NCBI GenBank assembly: GCA_963734595.1
Contig: CAVTHV010000026.1
Span: 1 to 64,000, forward strand
Direction: 5' to 3'
Length of the DNA stretch: 64,000 bases
Source of the DNA: CAKKQX01 sp963734595
Lineage (GTDB): Bacteria > Pseudomonadota > Gammaproteobacteria > Burkholderiales > SG8-41
How positions within the stretch are numbered: position 1 is the stretch's first letter; each line of letters opens with the position of its first letter. The translations under genes and the position numbers were made by a program. Below are positions 46,701 through 55,962 of this stretch, piece after piece. The notes under the pieces were generated by a model, which made no database searches, had not been told where the DNA came from, and saw nothing but the letters and a program-made list of their open reading frames with translations.

Positions 46701-48944
46701 AATGTGTCCAGATAACCCTCTTCATAGCCGTACTGCGCCACCGGACGGACTGCTCCTGTCGGCGTCCTCTTCCGCCATGCCGACCCAGGCGAGCCGGTAG
46801 CCGCCTTGTTCGACGATGGTCTGGCAGACGATCTCGAACAATTTCTGTTCTTCATCGGCGTGCACAAGGGCCTGGTTGCAACTGCTCAACACGCGCAGCG
46901 CGCGATTCGACTTGCGGATGGCGTTTTCGGCTTGCTTGCGCTCGGAGATATCCTGCGCCGTGCCGCGCAGGCCGACGATCTGGCCGTGGTCGTCACGAAC
47001 TGCTTCGCCCCGGGCCGTGATCCACTTGGAGGTGCCGTCTGCCCGGGGCACTTCGAGATCGATTTCGTAAGGGGTCCCGGTTCGACTGGTGTTTTCAATG
47101 GCGGCACGCAGGCGCTCGGCACTGGCCGCAGACATAAGTCGGGCATGCTCGGGGTAACCGGGGGGAGGCAATCGCGGGTCAAGGTTGAAGACATGGTATA
47201 TCTCCTCCGACCAGCTGACTGCGCCGGAGGCCAGATCCAGGTGCCAATTGCCGATCTTGGCGACGCGTTGCGCGGCCTTGAGTTCGGCCTCGCTGGTGCG
47301 CAGCGCGTCCTCGATGCGCTTGCGTTCGGTGATGTCGCGGAAATACCAGACGCGGCCGTAATACCGGCCACCCGCGCCGGTTACCGGCGTGGAATATCGG
47401 TCGAGCACTCTGCCGTCCTTCAGCCGTATTTCTTCGCGACTCTTTTCTTCCCTGTGCTCGTACAGGTACCGGACCCTTGCCAGAAACTCCTCGGGTTTGG
47501 CTACGCGGGGCACGACCGACTGGAGCATGAGCTCGTTTTCCGCCGCCTTCGCGATTCGCTCGGGTATGCCCCACAGCTCGACGAATTGCCGGTTGTAGGA
47601 GACGACCCTGGCATTCTCATCCACGAGCAGAATTGCATCGAGCGAAGCCTCCTGCTGGGTCGACAGGATGCGGTTCTTCAGTTCCAGCTCATCCCGCACC
47701 CGCCGGAGCTCGGTGATGTCATAGAGCGTCGAGCGGCTCATCACATACTTGCCGTCGCTGTCCGTGATTGCGGTTCCGCTTAGCAACACGGGGAACACGG
47801 AGCCGTCCTTGCGGACCACCTCGAATTCGAGGTCCCGGACCCACCCGCGCTCCTTCAATTTCGGGAAGTTGTCCTGGAAGACGCGAAGGCTGGCCGGTGC
47901 CATCAGTTCGTAATACTTCACGCGCCCGATCAGTTCTTCGCGGGTGTAGCCGAGCCATTTCAGTTCCGTGTCGTTGATCTGCACGATGACGCCGTCGCCA
48001 TCGAGCGAGTGGTAGCCGCAGGGCGCATTGTTGTACAAATCCGCTATCTGGTCCGCCGCTTTTTGCAGCGCGAGCTCTTCGCCCTGAATCCAGTTCTTGG
48101 CTTCGAGCAGGCGCTCGAACGGCTCGCGCACGCTGGCGACGAAAACCGCGCGATAAATGAACGAGTACGCGGCAATTTTATAGATGTGACCCAGCAGATT
48201 GAAAACGTCGGTGACGGCCGTATACAAGGTAAAGCTGAGTTCGCCGAGAATCGATATTGCCGCGGCGGCGAACAAAGAGGCGGATTCGACCGTTCTGTCG
48301 CGCCGGCTCCGGGCATAGAAAAGCACAGCCGCGATCACGAAAATGGCGATAATGATGTATTCCGCGACGACCTTGAGGGGCGTGAGTCCTTTGCCTTCGA
48401 TGAACGTGCGGGGCAGGTCCCTTTCGTAAGCAATTCCGATCCAGTACACCAGGACGGTCAGGCCGAGCGCCGCAGCCAGGAGCAGATATCTGGTATGCGG
48501 GGATTTCAGCGGCCGAGGCAGCCGTATCGCCACGAGAGCTAACGCTGCCGCGGACACGAAGCGCGCGGCGAGCCAGAAATTGATCGCCTTTTCGGGGTTG
48601 GCCGGCGTCACGAAATCCGGCATGCCCCGATATGAAAGCAGATGTGCAAAATCGATGAGCCCCACCGCCAGCAAAGCGCAGGCAAGGATGACGATGTTGC
48701 CGGAGCGTTCGATGCTGTAGGAATGCCACGCGGCGCCAAAGACCAGCATCGAGACGACAATCGAGAAGCTCTCGACGAAGATATGCAACGGGAGATAACG
48801 CGCCAGGTTTTCGAAGGCGTGGTGGGGCGGCGCCTGCCAGATAACGAGGAAAAGCAATGCAAGCGCGATCACGGATATCTGAGGAAAAATCAGAGTGCCG
48901 TGATCTGCATGCAGTTTGCCCGGTCTAGCGGCGTGATCCCGCAT
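43752..48944 (-). CDS. Giant c-di-GMP phosphodiesterase: MASE3-PAS-GAF-PAS-GAF-GGDEF(degenerate)-EAL, frameshifted
   Basis: Reconstructed at about 1,730 residues. An N-terminal membrane sensor with about eight TM helices (MASE3 type, residues 20-270) is followed by PAS domains (about 290-670), GAF (675-850), two PAS (857-1110), GAF (1115-1290), GGDEF (1292-1440) and EAL (1468-1725). The GGDEF loop is ARVGADVF, so synthesis is excluded. The EAL domain has MEALIRW, DLEITESL, DDFGTGYSS and KIDRSF and should be active. Indels near 46,750, 45,420 and 44,740 break it. ATG 48,944 is the natural start. It is the second such giant enzyme in the window and parallels the one at 11.5-16.9 kb. Confidence 0.85.
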
Positions 48945-49304
48945 TCCCAGTCTCCAAGTCTTGCGCCTGAACGGAAACCCAATGCTGCGGCGGGGAGTAC
49001 GGCGCGACTTATATCGATTCTAAGTATGGTGGGATTGCGGGCTGGCAGCTTGACTTGGATCAAGACCAAATCGTAAGGAAATGTAAAGAAAGCGGCCGGC
49101 GGAAACGCGGTGGGGATATCGTCACGGAAGTACCGCCGCTGCGGAGAATCTGTCACGCCCCGGAAAAGGGCAGATGACGGCCCGTTGCCGAGCTGTCTTA
49201 ACGCGAAAAACCAGTTCGACAAGCCTGCGCGCTGTTCGCGCCCGGGGAGCCGAAATTAAATATTAATTACAACAACGTATTCACCAATCCCGATTCCCGG
49301 CTCT
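48945..49304. other. Gene-free stretch with FNR-like site
   Basis: 360 bases between the giant EAL gene start and the MFS gene stop. It holds one FNR-like palindrome (49,050) and no coding pattern. It must contain the promoter of the EAL gene. Confidence 0.5.
49050..49063. promoter_or_regulatory. FNR/ANR-type palindrome upstream of MASE3-EAL gene
   Basis: TTGACTTGGATCAA, one base from TTGAT-N4-ATCAA, located 106-119 bases before the start of the giant phosphodiesterase gene. If used, oxygen or redox state would set the level of a c-di-GMP-degrading enzyme. Confidence 0.5.
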
Positions 49305-50600
49305 TTAACGCTTTCCTCCCGCCATCTGCGCGCTCTCCGGCATGCGCCGCAGCCGCAGCGTCGCGAGCGGGCCGAGCAGGGCGCCCACGCCGAGCGAGCA
49401 CCAGGCGAGTCCCCACGACCAGGTCGGCGAGGCTTCCGCCGCCCGCGTCGCGTCGAGCACCATGCCGAACACCCAGGGACTGATTGCGCCTGCGCCGAAG
49501 CCGAGCACGGAGCGCACCGAGTACGCGGCGCCGATGTAGCGCGGCGGCACCAGTTCGGTGACGGCGGTCGAGTAGACCGAGGAATCGGCGATCGCGAAGA
49601 AGCTGTAGAGCGCCGCGACTGCGGTGATGAACCACAGCGGCAGGCTCACCATCCAGCCCAGCGCGAACGAGCACGCCATGCTGCCGAGCGCCATCACGAG
49701 CATGGTCCAGGTGCGCCCGTGCCGGTCGGAGATCGCGCCGCCCGCGATGCCGCCCGCCATGCTCGTGATGTAAGTGATGGCGGTGAGCCCGGCGCCGAGG
49801 CTCGCCGCCTGCGTCATCGTGCTGCCGCTCATCTGCGCCGCCGCCGCGAAGAACGCCGGCATCCACGCCTTCAACCCGAGCAGTTCCCACGAATGGGAGG
49901 CATAGCCCCAGGTGACGAGCATCGCCGGCTTGTTTCTCAGCACGACGGGGACCGGATTGACTTTGGCCTGTTCGGCGGGCGCCGGATGCACGAGGTTGGG
50001 CGTCGCGCGCAGCGCGTAGAGCGCGATCAAGGTGCCGGCGACCGGCCCGCAGGCATTGACGATGAACGCGCCGCGCCAGCCGAACCAGGGCGTGACCGCG
50101 CCGGTGAAGAGCAGGGCAAGCGCGTAGCCGAACGATGCCGCCGCGAGATAGAAGCCCATCGCGCGGCCGCGCCTGCCCGAGACGAAGCGCTCGGAAATGA
50201 GCGTGAGCCCGGGCGTGTAGGAGCCGCCGGAAAAGAGCCCGGTGAGACCGTAGAGCAAAGCGGCGGACAGAAAGTTGTCGGCGAACAGCGCGAAGATCAT
50301 CGCGCTGACGCTCGCGGCGATGCTCGAACCGAGAAAAATGCGCTTGGCGCCGTAGCGATCGGCGAGAAAGCCGATGGTGAACAGCGATACGAGGTAACCG
50401 GCATGCCAGGCCGACTGGATGAGCCCGGCCTGGCTCGCGCTCATGCCCCATTCGGGCGTGAGCAGGGGCATCACCGCCGAGTAGGCCGTGAAAATGACGG
50501 TGAAGCTCGCGCGGCTCAGGCATACCCAGGTGAGCCACGACCCGTCGCTGACGTTCGGAGGGCGGGTCATGCCGGTTTCTTTTTCACGCGCGACATTCAT
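49305..50600 (-). CDS. MFS transporter
   Basis: 431 residues with twelve TM helices. The loop 2-3 motif is GFLADRYGAKRIFLGSS and its partner in the second half GGAISDRHGRTWTMLVM, both matching the MFS G-x-x-x-D-R-x-G-R-[KR] signature. The N-terminus has WVCLSRASFTVIFTAYSAVM and there is a long central loop with PAPAEQAKVNPVPV. Such proteins in this context usually import organic acids or aromatic compounds. Start ATG 50,600; Met 50,570 is an alternative. It stands alone. Confidence 0.92.
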   Translation of the reverse strand: MNVAREKETGMTRPPNVSDGSWLTWVCLSRASFTVIFTAYSAVMPLLTPEWGMSASQAGLIQSAWHAGYLVSLFTIGFLADRYGAKRIFLGSSIAASVSAMIFALFADNFLSAALLYGLTGLFSGGSYTPGLTLISERFVSGRRGRAMGFYLAAASFGYALALLFTGAVTPWFGWRGAFIVNACGPVAGTLIALYALRATPNLVHPAPAEQAKVNPVPVVLRNKPAMLVTWGYASHSWELLGLKAWMPAFFAAAAQMSGSTMTQAASLGAGLTAITYITSMAGGIAGGAISDRHGRTWTMLVMALGSMACSFALGWMVSLPLWFITAVAALYSFFAIADSSVYSTAVTELVPPRYIGAAYSVRSVLGFGAGAISPWVFGMVLDATRAAEASPTWSWGLAWCSLGVGALLGPLATLRLRRMPESAQMAGGKR

Positions 50601-50617
50601 TATTTATGTTCAAAAGC

Positions 50618-50789
50618 ATGAACGCGAAGGACACAAAGGTTCGCGAAGGAAATTCAAAGTGAATGAATGGGATGAAAACTTTGTTGGGTATACAAGAAAC
50701 TTGGCCAGTTCAGAAATAAATTTTAGCAGTTTTGCCGTTGTCATTGTTTTTTGTTGTTCCTTTGCGAACCTTTGCGCCCATTGCGTTCA
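50618..50789. repeat. Inverted-repeat element R9 (GCGAAGG family)
   Basis: The left arm TGAACGCGAAGGACACAAAG then GTTCGCGAAGGAA faces the right arm TTCCTTTGCGAACCTTTGCG ending CATTGCGTTCA. Arm length is about 34, the AT-rich spacer about 105. It lies between the MFS start and the MaoC stop and has no coding pattern. Confidence 0.85.
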
Positions 50790-50795
50790 AGATGT

Positions 50796-51653
50796 TTAAA
50801 CAATCTCCGCCCGTCCATTGTTGATCACCGTCACGCCGCGCGCGGGCACGGTGGAGCGGAACGAGACCACCGCACCGTCCTGCCAGATCTCGGTGCGTAT
50901 CGTTTCGCCCGGATACACCGGCGACGAGAAGCGGCCCTCCATGCTCCTGAGGCGCGCCGGATCATAGCCGCAGCAGGTCTTGAGAATCGCGTGCCCGGCG
51001 ACGCTGAACGTGCAGCGGCCGTGCAGGATCGGCTTTGTGAACCCCGCCTTCCGCGCAAAGTCCGGATCGGCGTGCAGCGGATTGTAGTCGCCCGAGAGCC
51101 GGTAGATCAGCGCGGCTTGAGGCAGGATCGGCAGGTCGCAGGTGAGCTGCGGCGGCCGGTCGGGAAGCGGATGCGGAGTCTTGACCGGGCCCGATGGCCC
51201 GCCGAAGCCGCCGTCGGCGCGGCAGAAGCCGGTCGAGGTGAGCGTGCAGATGAGCTCCCCGCTCGTCTTGTCGCGCACTTTGGTTTCCAGCAGCACGATC
51301 GCGCCCTTGTCTTTGCCCTTGTCGATGACGCCGGTGATCGTGGTGCGGCCTGCGATCGTGCCTTCGACCGGCAGCGGCCGGTGGATGATGAAACCCTGTT
51401 CGCCATGCACGACGTGGGTGCGCGTGATGCCGGCGTCGACGCGCACATACCATGGGCCGGGATAGCCGAGGATGATGGCCATGGTCGGCAGCGCCTGCAG
51501 GTTTTTCTCGTAGACGAATTTGAGCTGGCCGGGATCGCAGGGATCGGCGCCGAGCCCGACGCCGAGCGCATAGAGCATGGTGTCGCGCCGGGTGAGCGTC
51601 TGCTCGACTTCGGGAATTTCCGAGCGGATGAGTTTTTCGTAATCGATGGGCAT
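50796..51653 (-). CDS. MaoC-family enoyl-CoA hydratase 2 (double hotdog)
   Basis: 285 residues. Two hotdog halves; the second carries the hydratase-2 motif SGDYNPLHADPDFA with catalytic Asp and His, and ends RTEIWQDGAVVSFRSTVPAR. The first half (EQTLTRRDTMLYALGVGLGA, DPGQLKFVYEKNLQALPTMA) is the non-catalytic partner typical of the MFE-2/peroxisomal-type hydratases. It hydrates trans-2-enoyl-CoA to the (R)-3-hydroxy form. ATG 51,653 starts the family N-terminus MPIDYEKLIRSEIPEVEQTL. Confidence 0.92.
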   Translation of the reverse strand: MPIDYEKLIRSEIPEVEQTLTRRDTMLYALGVGLGADPCDPGQLKFVYEKNLQALPTMAIILGYPGPWYVRVDAGITRTHVVHGEQGFIIHRPLPVEGTIAGRTTITGVIDKGKDKGAIVLLETKVRDKTSGELICTLTSTGFCRADGGFGGPSGPVKTPHPLPDRPPQLTCDLPILPQAALIYRLSGDYNPLHADPDFARKAGFTKPILHGRCTFSVAGHAILKTCCGYDPARLRSMEGRFSSPVYPGETIRTEIWQDGAVVSFRSTVPARGVTVINNGRAEIV

Positions 51654-51799
51654 GAGGCGGAGCCTGTCTGGAAAAAAGGAGTTGCGTGACGCGTTTTGGT
51701 CGCAGTCCTTTGGACGCAACGATTCTAGCGTATCCCTCCGCATGCGTCGCTGGTCTCCGTGGCCCGGCGAGGCCCGGCAGGCGATCCCGTCGCGGCTCT

Positions 51800-51813
51800 T
51801 TGATCTGGATCAA
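51800..51813 (+). promoter_or_regulatory. Perfect FNR box with class II promoter geometry
   Basis: TTGATCTGGATCAA matches TTGAT-N4-ATCAA exactly. A possible -10 (TAGGAT, 51,834) places the start of transcription near 51,847, so the box is centred about 40-41 bases upstream, the position of FNR class II activation. It reads towards the gene at 51,894. Confidence 0.65.
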
Positions 51814-51893
51814 TAGGGCCCCGGGCTGCCTGCTAGGATAAATCCAGTGGGCGGCATGTCTTTTGATAGTCCAATCCGTGAGAGGAATATGCC

Positions 51894-52211
51894 ATGCATA
51901 TCGTCATGTGGAAATTCGATGTAATGGAAGGGAAAAACCGGCAGGACCTGCTCGACGCGATCAAGGGTTCCGCCCCCGATTACCAGAACGTTCCCGGCCT
52001 GATCCGCAAGTACTATGGCATGGCAACGGATCTGAAATCGGTGGTCGAAATCTACCTGTGGAAATCGAAAGCGCAGGCCGACAAGTTCTTCGACTCGGAG
52101 TGGGACGGCGAAACCAGCAGGCGCTGGGAATCGGCGCCGATGACCCGTCTGGACTACGAGGCGCCGGTAGTGGTCGAGACCGAGCAGAAGCGTCTAGTCA
52201 CCGAAGCGTGA
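51894..52211 (+). CDS. Ferredoxin-like fold (YdhR/ABM-type) small protein
   Basis: 105 residues: MHIVMWKFDVMEGKNRQDLL at the start, a middle VVEIYLWKSKAQADKFFD and SRRWESAPMTRLDYEAPVVV at the end. The length and the beta-alpha-beta pattern with a Trp-Lys loop match YdhR-like mono-oxygenase-fold proteins. It is driven by a likely FNR-activated promoter, so it may work in low oxygen. The stop overlaps the GTG of the PEBP gene. The specific reaction is unknown. Confidence 0.7.
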   Translation: MHIVMWKFDVMEGKNRQDLLDAIKGSAPDYQNVPGLIRKYYGMATDLKSVVEIYLWKSKAQADKFFDSEWDGETSRRWESAPMTRLDYEAPVVVETEQKRLVTEA

Positions 52212-52765
52212 CGCTTAGGCGGTTGTTGCTTGTCATAGTCGCCGCCGCGGGTATGACGGCAGGGTGCGGCTATGCTTTACAGGAGGCGAACATGGCGCTG
52301 ACCCTGAAATCTTCCGCGTTTGCGCACAATGGCGCGATCCCCCGGCGCTACACCTGCCAGGGCGCGGACGAGTCGCCGCCGCTCGAATGGAACGGATTGC
52401 CGGCGGGCACGAAGAGCGTTGCGTTGATCGTCGACGATCCGGACGCGCCCGATCCCGCGGCGCCAAAAATGACATGGGTGCACTGGGTGCTGTACAACCT
52501 TCCGCCGGCCGCGACCGGTCTCGGGGAAGCCGTAAAGCCCAACGCGCTGCCACCGGGCACGCGCGAAGGATTGAACGACTGGAAACGCACCGGTTACGGC
52601 GGACCGTGCCCGCCGATCGGGCGCCATCGCTATTTCCACAAGCTCTATGCGCTCGACACCGTGCTGCCCGATCTCAAGCACCCCACCAAGGCCGCGCTGG
52701 AGAAGGCGATGCAAGGCCACATCCTCGGCCATGCCGAGTTGATCGGCACCTACCAGAAAGACTGA
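52208..52765 (+). CDS. YbhB/YbcL-type phosphatidylethanolamine-binding protein (Raf-kinase-inhibitor-like)
   Basis: The PEBP fold has RRYTCQGADESPPLEWNG, LIVDDPDAPDPAAPKMTWVH and GPCPPIGRHRYFHKLYALDT, the ligand-binding Asp and His residues. Two starts compete. GTG 52,208 overlaps the upstream stop and gives a lipoprotein signal (LLLVIVAAAGMTAGC). ATG 52,291 has AGGAGG six bases away and gives a cytosolic form of 158 residues. Either or both may be made. Ligand unknown. Confidence 0.9.
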   Translation: MTLRRLLLVIVAAAGMTAGCGYALQEANMALTLKSSAFAHNGAIPRRYTCQGADESPPLEWNGLPAGTKSVALIVDDPDAPDPAAPKMTWVHWVLYNLPPAATGLGEAVKPNALPPGTREGLNDWKRTGYGGPCPPIGRHRYFHKLYALDTVLPDLKHPTKAALEKAMQGHILGHAELIGTYQKD

Positions 52766-52775
52766 AGCCCCGGCG

Positions 52776-53132
52776 TCACAGGCGGCTGTCCATGCGGCGC
52801 AGCCTGTCGGCGATCACGCGCATGATCTGGATCGCAAATTTCGGCGTCTGCTGAACCAGGAAAGTGAAGCGCCGGTGATCGAGCGGCACCAACTGGCAGT
52901 CGGTTTGCGCCACTGCCGTCGCGCTGCGCGGCGCGGAGTCGATCATCGCCATTTCGCCCAGCACGCCGCCCGGTCCGAGTCTTTCCACTTCGTTGCCCTT
53001 GACCGACAGCACGACCTCGCCCTCGACGACGACGTACATCAGGGTGGGCGGATCGCCTTCCCTGAAAATGGTCTGGCCCGCGGCGAACTTGTCGTAGTTG
53101 TCTTCTTTTGCGAAAAGATCAATCGTCACCAT
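52776..53132 (-). CDS. Cyclic nucleotide-binding domain protein without HTH
   Basis: 118 residues consisting only of a cNMP-binding barrel: FAAGQTIFREGDPPTLMYVV, EVERLGPGGVLGEMAMIDSA, PRSATAVAQTDCQLVPLDHR. The phosphate-binding cassette (GEMAMIDSAPRSATA) is intact, with the Arg contact. There is no helix-turn-helix, so it is not a Crp-type regulator but a stand-alone sensor, which in betaproteobacteria often docks to kinases or cyclases. CAGGAG precedes ATG 53,132. Confidence 0.9.
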   Translation of the reverse strand: MVTIDLFAKEDNYDKFAAGQTIFREGDPPTLMYVVVEGEVVLSVKGNEVERLGPGGVLGEMAMIDSAPRSATAVAQTDCQLVPLDHRRFTFLVQQTPKFAIQIMRVIADRLRRMDSRL

Positions 53133-53204
53133 CGGTTTCTCCTGTGAGATGCGCGATGTCGCCGCCGGTGCGGATTGATTGCCGCCTGGCGATGGCGTTG
53201 CCCG

Positions 53205-54448
53205 TCATCTTTTCCGGAACAGCACGATGCGGTTCGAATTGGTGCCGAGCTGGTTGTTCTGGACACCCCAGATGTTGGCGGTCTTGGTGAAGCGCTGGGC
53301 ATTGATCAATATGGCTTCGCACGCGAATCCAGCGGCCAGTCCCAGCGGCGCCACCGTTTCCTCCAGCTTTATTTTCCCGCCGCGCACTTCGCCGACCTCG
53401 AACGCCACCCAGCCGCCGGGCCGCGTGACGCGGTAGAGTTCGTGCATGACGGCGAGCATCGCGCCGGACCAGTCTTCGAGCGTGGTGCTCATCGTAATCC
53501 GGGTGCCGATCTCTTCGGCGTCGAAGCCGTTGAACCAGCAGCGCAGCCAGTTGTCGCGCGCGTACTGCACGACGTCGAGAAACGGCGGGGATGTCACGGT
53601 GAGCTGCACGCTGTCGTCGGGAATGGCGGAGGTTGCGTCAGCCTCGCCTTCGAGGAAGAGCGCGGAAGCGGCGGCCCGGTGCAGTTGCCAGCGGTCGCCG
53701 GCATTGATCGCACTCTGCAATTGCATCGATTTCCTGAGGATCAGCGCGCATACGTCGCGGTATTGCGGTTTCTGTCCGAGCTTCTCGTTGATCTTGACCT
53801 GGTTTTCCGGCGTGACCGCCTGATTGGGCGGCAGCGTGTAGACCGAGAAGAATCCCGGCGAGTGGCCGGTGAGCCGGTTGGTCGCGACCATGCGGATCCA
53901 GCGATCGATGTTGTCCTCCGTGCCATCCTCGCGGCGGCGGTGCAGATATTCGCGCAGATTGAGGATCTCGCGCTCGGTATTGGGGTGGTAGAACATGGAT
54001 AGATCGAGGTCGCGGCGCGCTTTGGGCGTCAGGCGCAGCGCCCTCAGCCGCACGTCGATTTCCGCGACGATGGGCACTTCGAGCCGCGGCCGGGTCAGGA
54101 TCGCACACAGCGGGTTGACGTCGTTCACGATCACGTCGCGCCCGCGCAAGGCGGCTTCGACGGCGGTGGTGCCGCGGCCGCTGAACGGATCGTAGACCGT
54201 GTCTCCTGTTATCGTGAGGCGTTCGATGAAATACGCGGGCAGTTGCGCCTTGAAGCAGGCGCGGTAGGACACTTCGTGCAATGGGTTGGCCTGCCGCTGC
54301 TTGCTGGTCCAGAACTCCTGCTCGTAGACCGGCACGGCGACATTGCCCAACGGTGCGGAAGTGTGCGCGGCTGTTGCCGGCGGGAAGGCGCGGGCTGACT
54401 GGAGCGCGCTATCCTGTTCGAAGCGACGGACGGGGCAGTGACGGGCAT
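53205..54448 (-). CDS. Orphan DNA methyltransferase (amino-methylating, beta-class order)
   Basis: About 410 residues. The catalytic TSPPFLDVVQYARDN (motif IV, TSPP[YF]) comes late; SAM-binding DPFSGRGTTAVEAALRGRDV (motif I) comes first with the target-recognition region between... The protein ends with NIWGVQNNQLGTNSNRIVLF. Aromatic TSPPF is used by N4-cytosine and N6-adenine enzymes. ATG 54,448 has AAGGAGG upstream, but about 35 residues later an indel is needed to enter the motif-containing frame (VYEQEFWTSKQRQANPLHEV). No restriction gene is nearby. Confidence 0.8.
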
Positions 54449-54526
54449 CGCATACCTCCTTGCATAATGGGTATGCACAGGAAGGTACGCCTGTTTTGGA
54501 AAAAGTACAAGCCCCCTTGGAAGGGG

Positions 54527-55784
54527 CTAGAGCAGATCGTCGAGCGCTTCGATCCAGTGCCGTACCGGCAGGGTGGTTGCGGTCTGCAGATGGGACTGGC
54601 AGCCGATGTTGGCGGTCAGGATCGCCGTGGGCGATTCTCCGGTCAGGGCACTGATCTTGTTGGCGAGCAGGCGCTGCGACAATTCGGGTTGCAGGATGGA
54701 ATAGGTGCCGGCCGAACCGCAGCACAGATGCGAATCCGGCACCGGCGTCAGCGTGTAGCCAAAATCCGTCAGCAACGATTCGACTGCCCCTTTTATTTTC
54801 AGGCCGTGTTGCAAGGAGCAGGGGGCGTGGAAGGCCACGCGTCGAGGGATGAGGGATGAGGAATCGAGGATGAGGGCTAAGGATCGTTTCACTTAATGAG
54901 GCTTTGGTCTTTAGCTTCGGCTGGCGAATGATTTCGCTGATGTCCTTGGTGAGTTCGGAGATGCGCTGGCTTTGTCGGCGTAGGCCGGGTCGTGTGACGA
55001 GCAGGTGGCCGTAGTCCTTCACCATTACGCCGCAGCCGCTCGCCGTCATGACGATCGCTTCGGCGCCCTGTTCGATATGCGGCCACCACGCGTCGATGTT
55101 GCGCCGCATGTAGTCGAGTGCTTCGTCCTGGGCATTGAGATGGAACGACACCGCGCCGCAGCAGCCGGCGTTCGACGCGCGTACCAGAGAGATGCCGAGA
55201 CGATCGAGCACGCGGGCGGCGGCGGCGTTGGTTGCAGGCGAGAGACTGGGTTGCACGCAGCCTTCGAGCACCAGCATCCTGCGCGCGTGACTGCCTTGCG
55301 GCCAGGGTTTTGCGGTTGCCGCCGGGGGCGGCACTTTGCGTTTCAATGCGGCAGGCAGAAACGGACGCGCGAGCCGGCCCAGCGCGAGCAGGGACTTGAA
55401 TACCATGGGATTCGGAATGACGGCGCGCAGGGCCTTGCGCTTCAGCGCTTCGGCGCTGCCGCGGCCGACGCTGTCCTCGACGATCTGACGCCCGATATCG
55501 AGCAGCCGGCCGTAATGCACGCCCGAGGGGCAGGTGGTTTCGCAGGCGCGGCAGGTCAGGCAGCGGTCGAGATGAAGCCGGGTTTTCGCCGTGGCCGGCA
55601 CGCCTTCCAGGACCTGCTTCATCAGGTAGATGCGGCCGCGCGGCCCGTCGAGCTCGTCGCCGAGCAACTGGTAAGTCGGGCAGGTCGCGGCGCAGAAACC
55701 GCAGTGCACGCACTTGCGCAGGATGGCGTCGGCTTCGCGCCCCTGTGGCGTGTCTTTGATGAAGTCGGCGAGATTAGTTTGCAT
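54527..55784 (-). CDS. glcF: Glycolate oxidase iron-sulfur subunit, with repeat insertion and frameshift
   Basis: About 420 residues. Two 4Fe-4S clusters: CVHCGFCAATCP and CLTCRACETTCP near the N-terminus; then two CCG domains with GCCGAVSFH and CCGSAGTYS. GlcF takes electrons from GlcDE at the membrane. Near 54,841-54,888 a stretch coding SETILSPHPRFLIPHPS is not in the family and is a run of TCATCCC heptamers; an indel at its end returns to RVAFHAPCSLQHGLKIKG. ATG 55,784 lies 12 bases from repeat R10. Last gene of glcD-glcE-glcF. Confidence 0.88.
54841..54888. repeat. Heptamer repeat inside glcF
   Basis: GAGGGATGAGGGATGAGGAA then TCGAGGATGAGGGCTAAGG. The 7-nt period (GGGATGA) resembles the heptamer modules of the intergenic elements, but this copy lies inside a conserved coding gene, between the CCG domains of GlcF. 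Confidence 0.7.
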
Positions 55785-55795
55785 TCAAAACCTAT

Positions 55796-55962
55796 TTAGC
55801 CGCCAAGGCCGCCAAGCACGCCAAGAAAAGCCAAAGCGAAATATTTCATAAATGCATCGAGACTCAGGAAATGAATCGCGTAGTGTCATATCACTTGACG
55901 CTGTTGGAGTTTCAATATTATCTCTTGATTCTCTTGGCGTGCTTGGCGGCCTTGGCGGCTAA
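55796..55962. repeat. Inverted-repeat element R10 (GCCAAG family) between glcE and glcF
   Basis: Arms of about 31 bases are identical in inversion: TTAGCCGCCAAGGCCGCCAA then GCACGCCAAGA on the left, and the reverse complement ending at 55,962. The spacer is about 100 bases. The end CTA at 55,959 supplies the TAG stop codon of glcE. An inverted homologous copy is R11. Confidence 0.93.

Noticed and set aside
53205..55784. A single 859-residue protein joining GlcF and a DNA methylase
   Set aside because: The long frame exists only because an indel in glcF avoids its natural stop. The middle of that frame is out-of-frame glcF sequence; the real glcF end (CCGSAGTYS and onward) is in another frame and the methylase has its own ribosome site.
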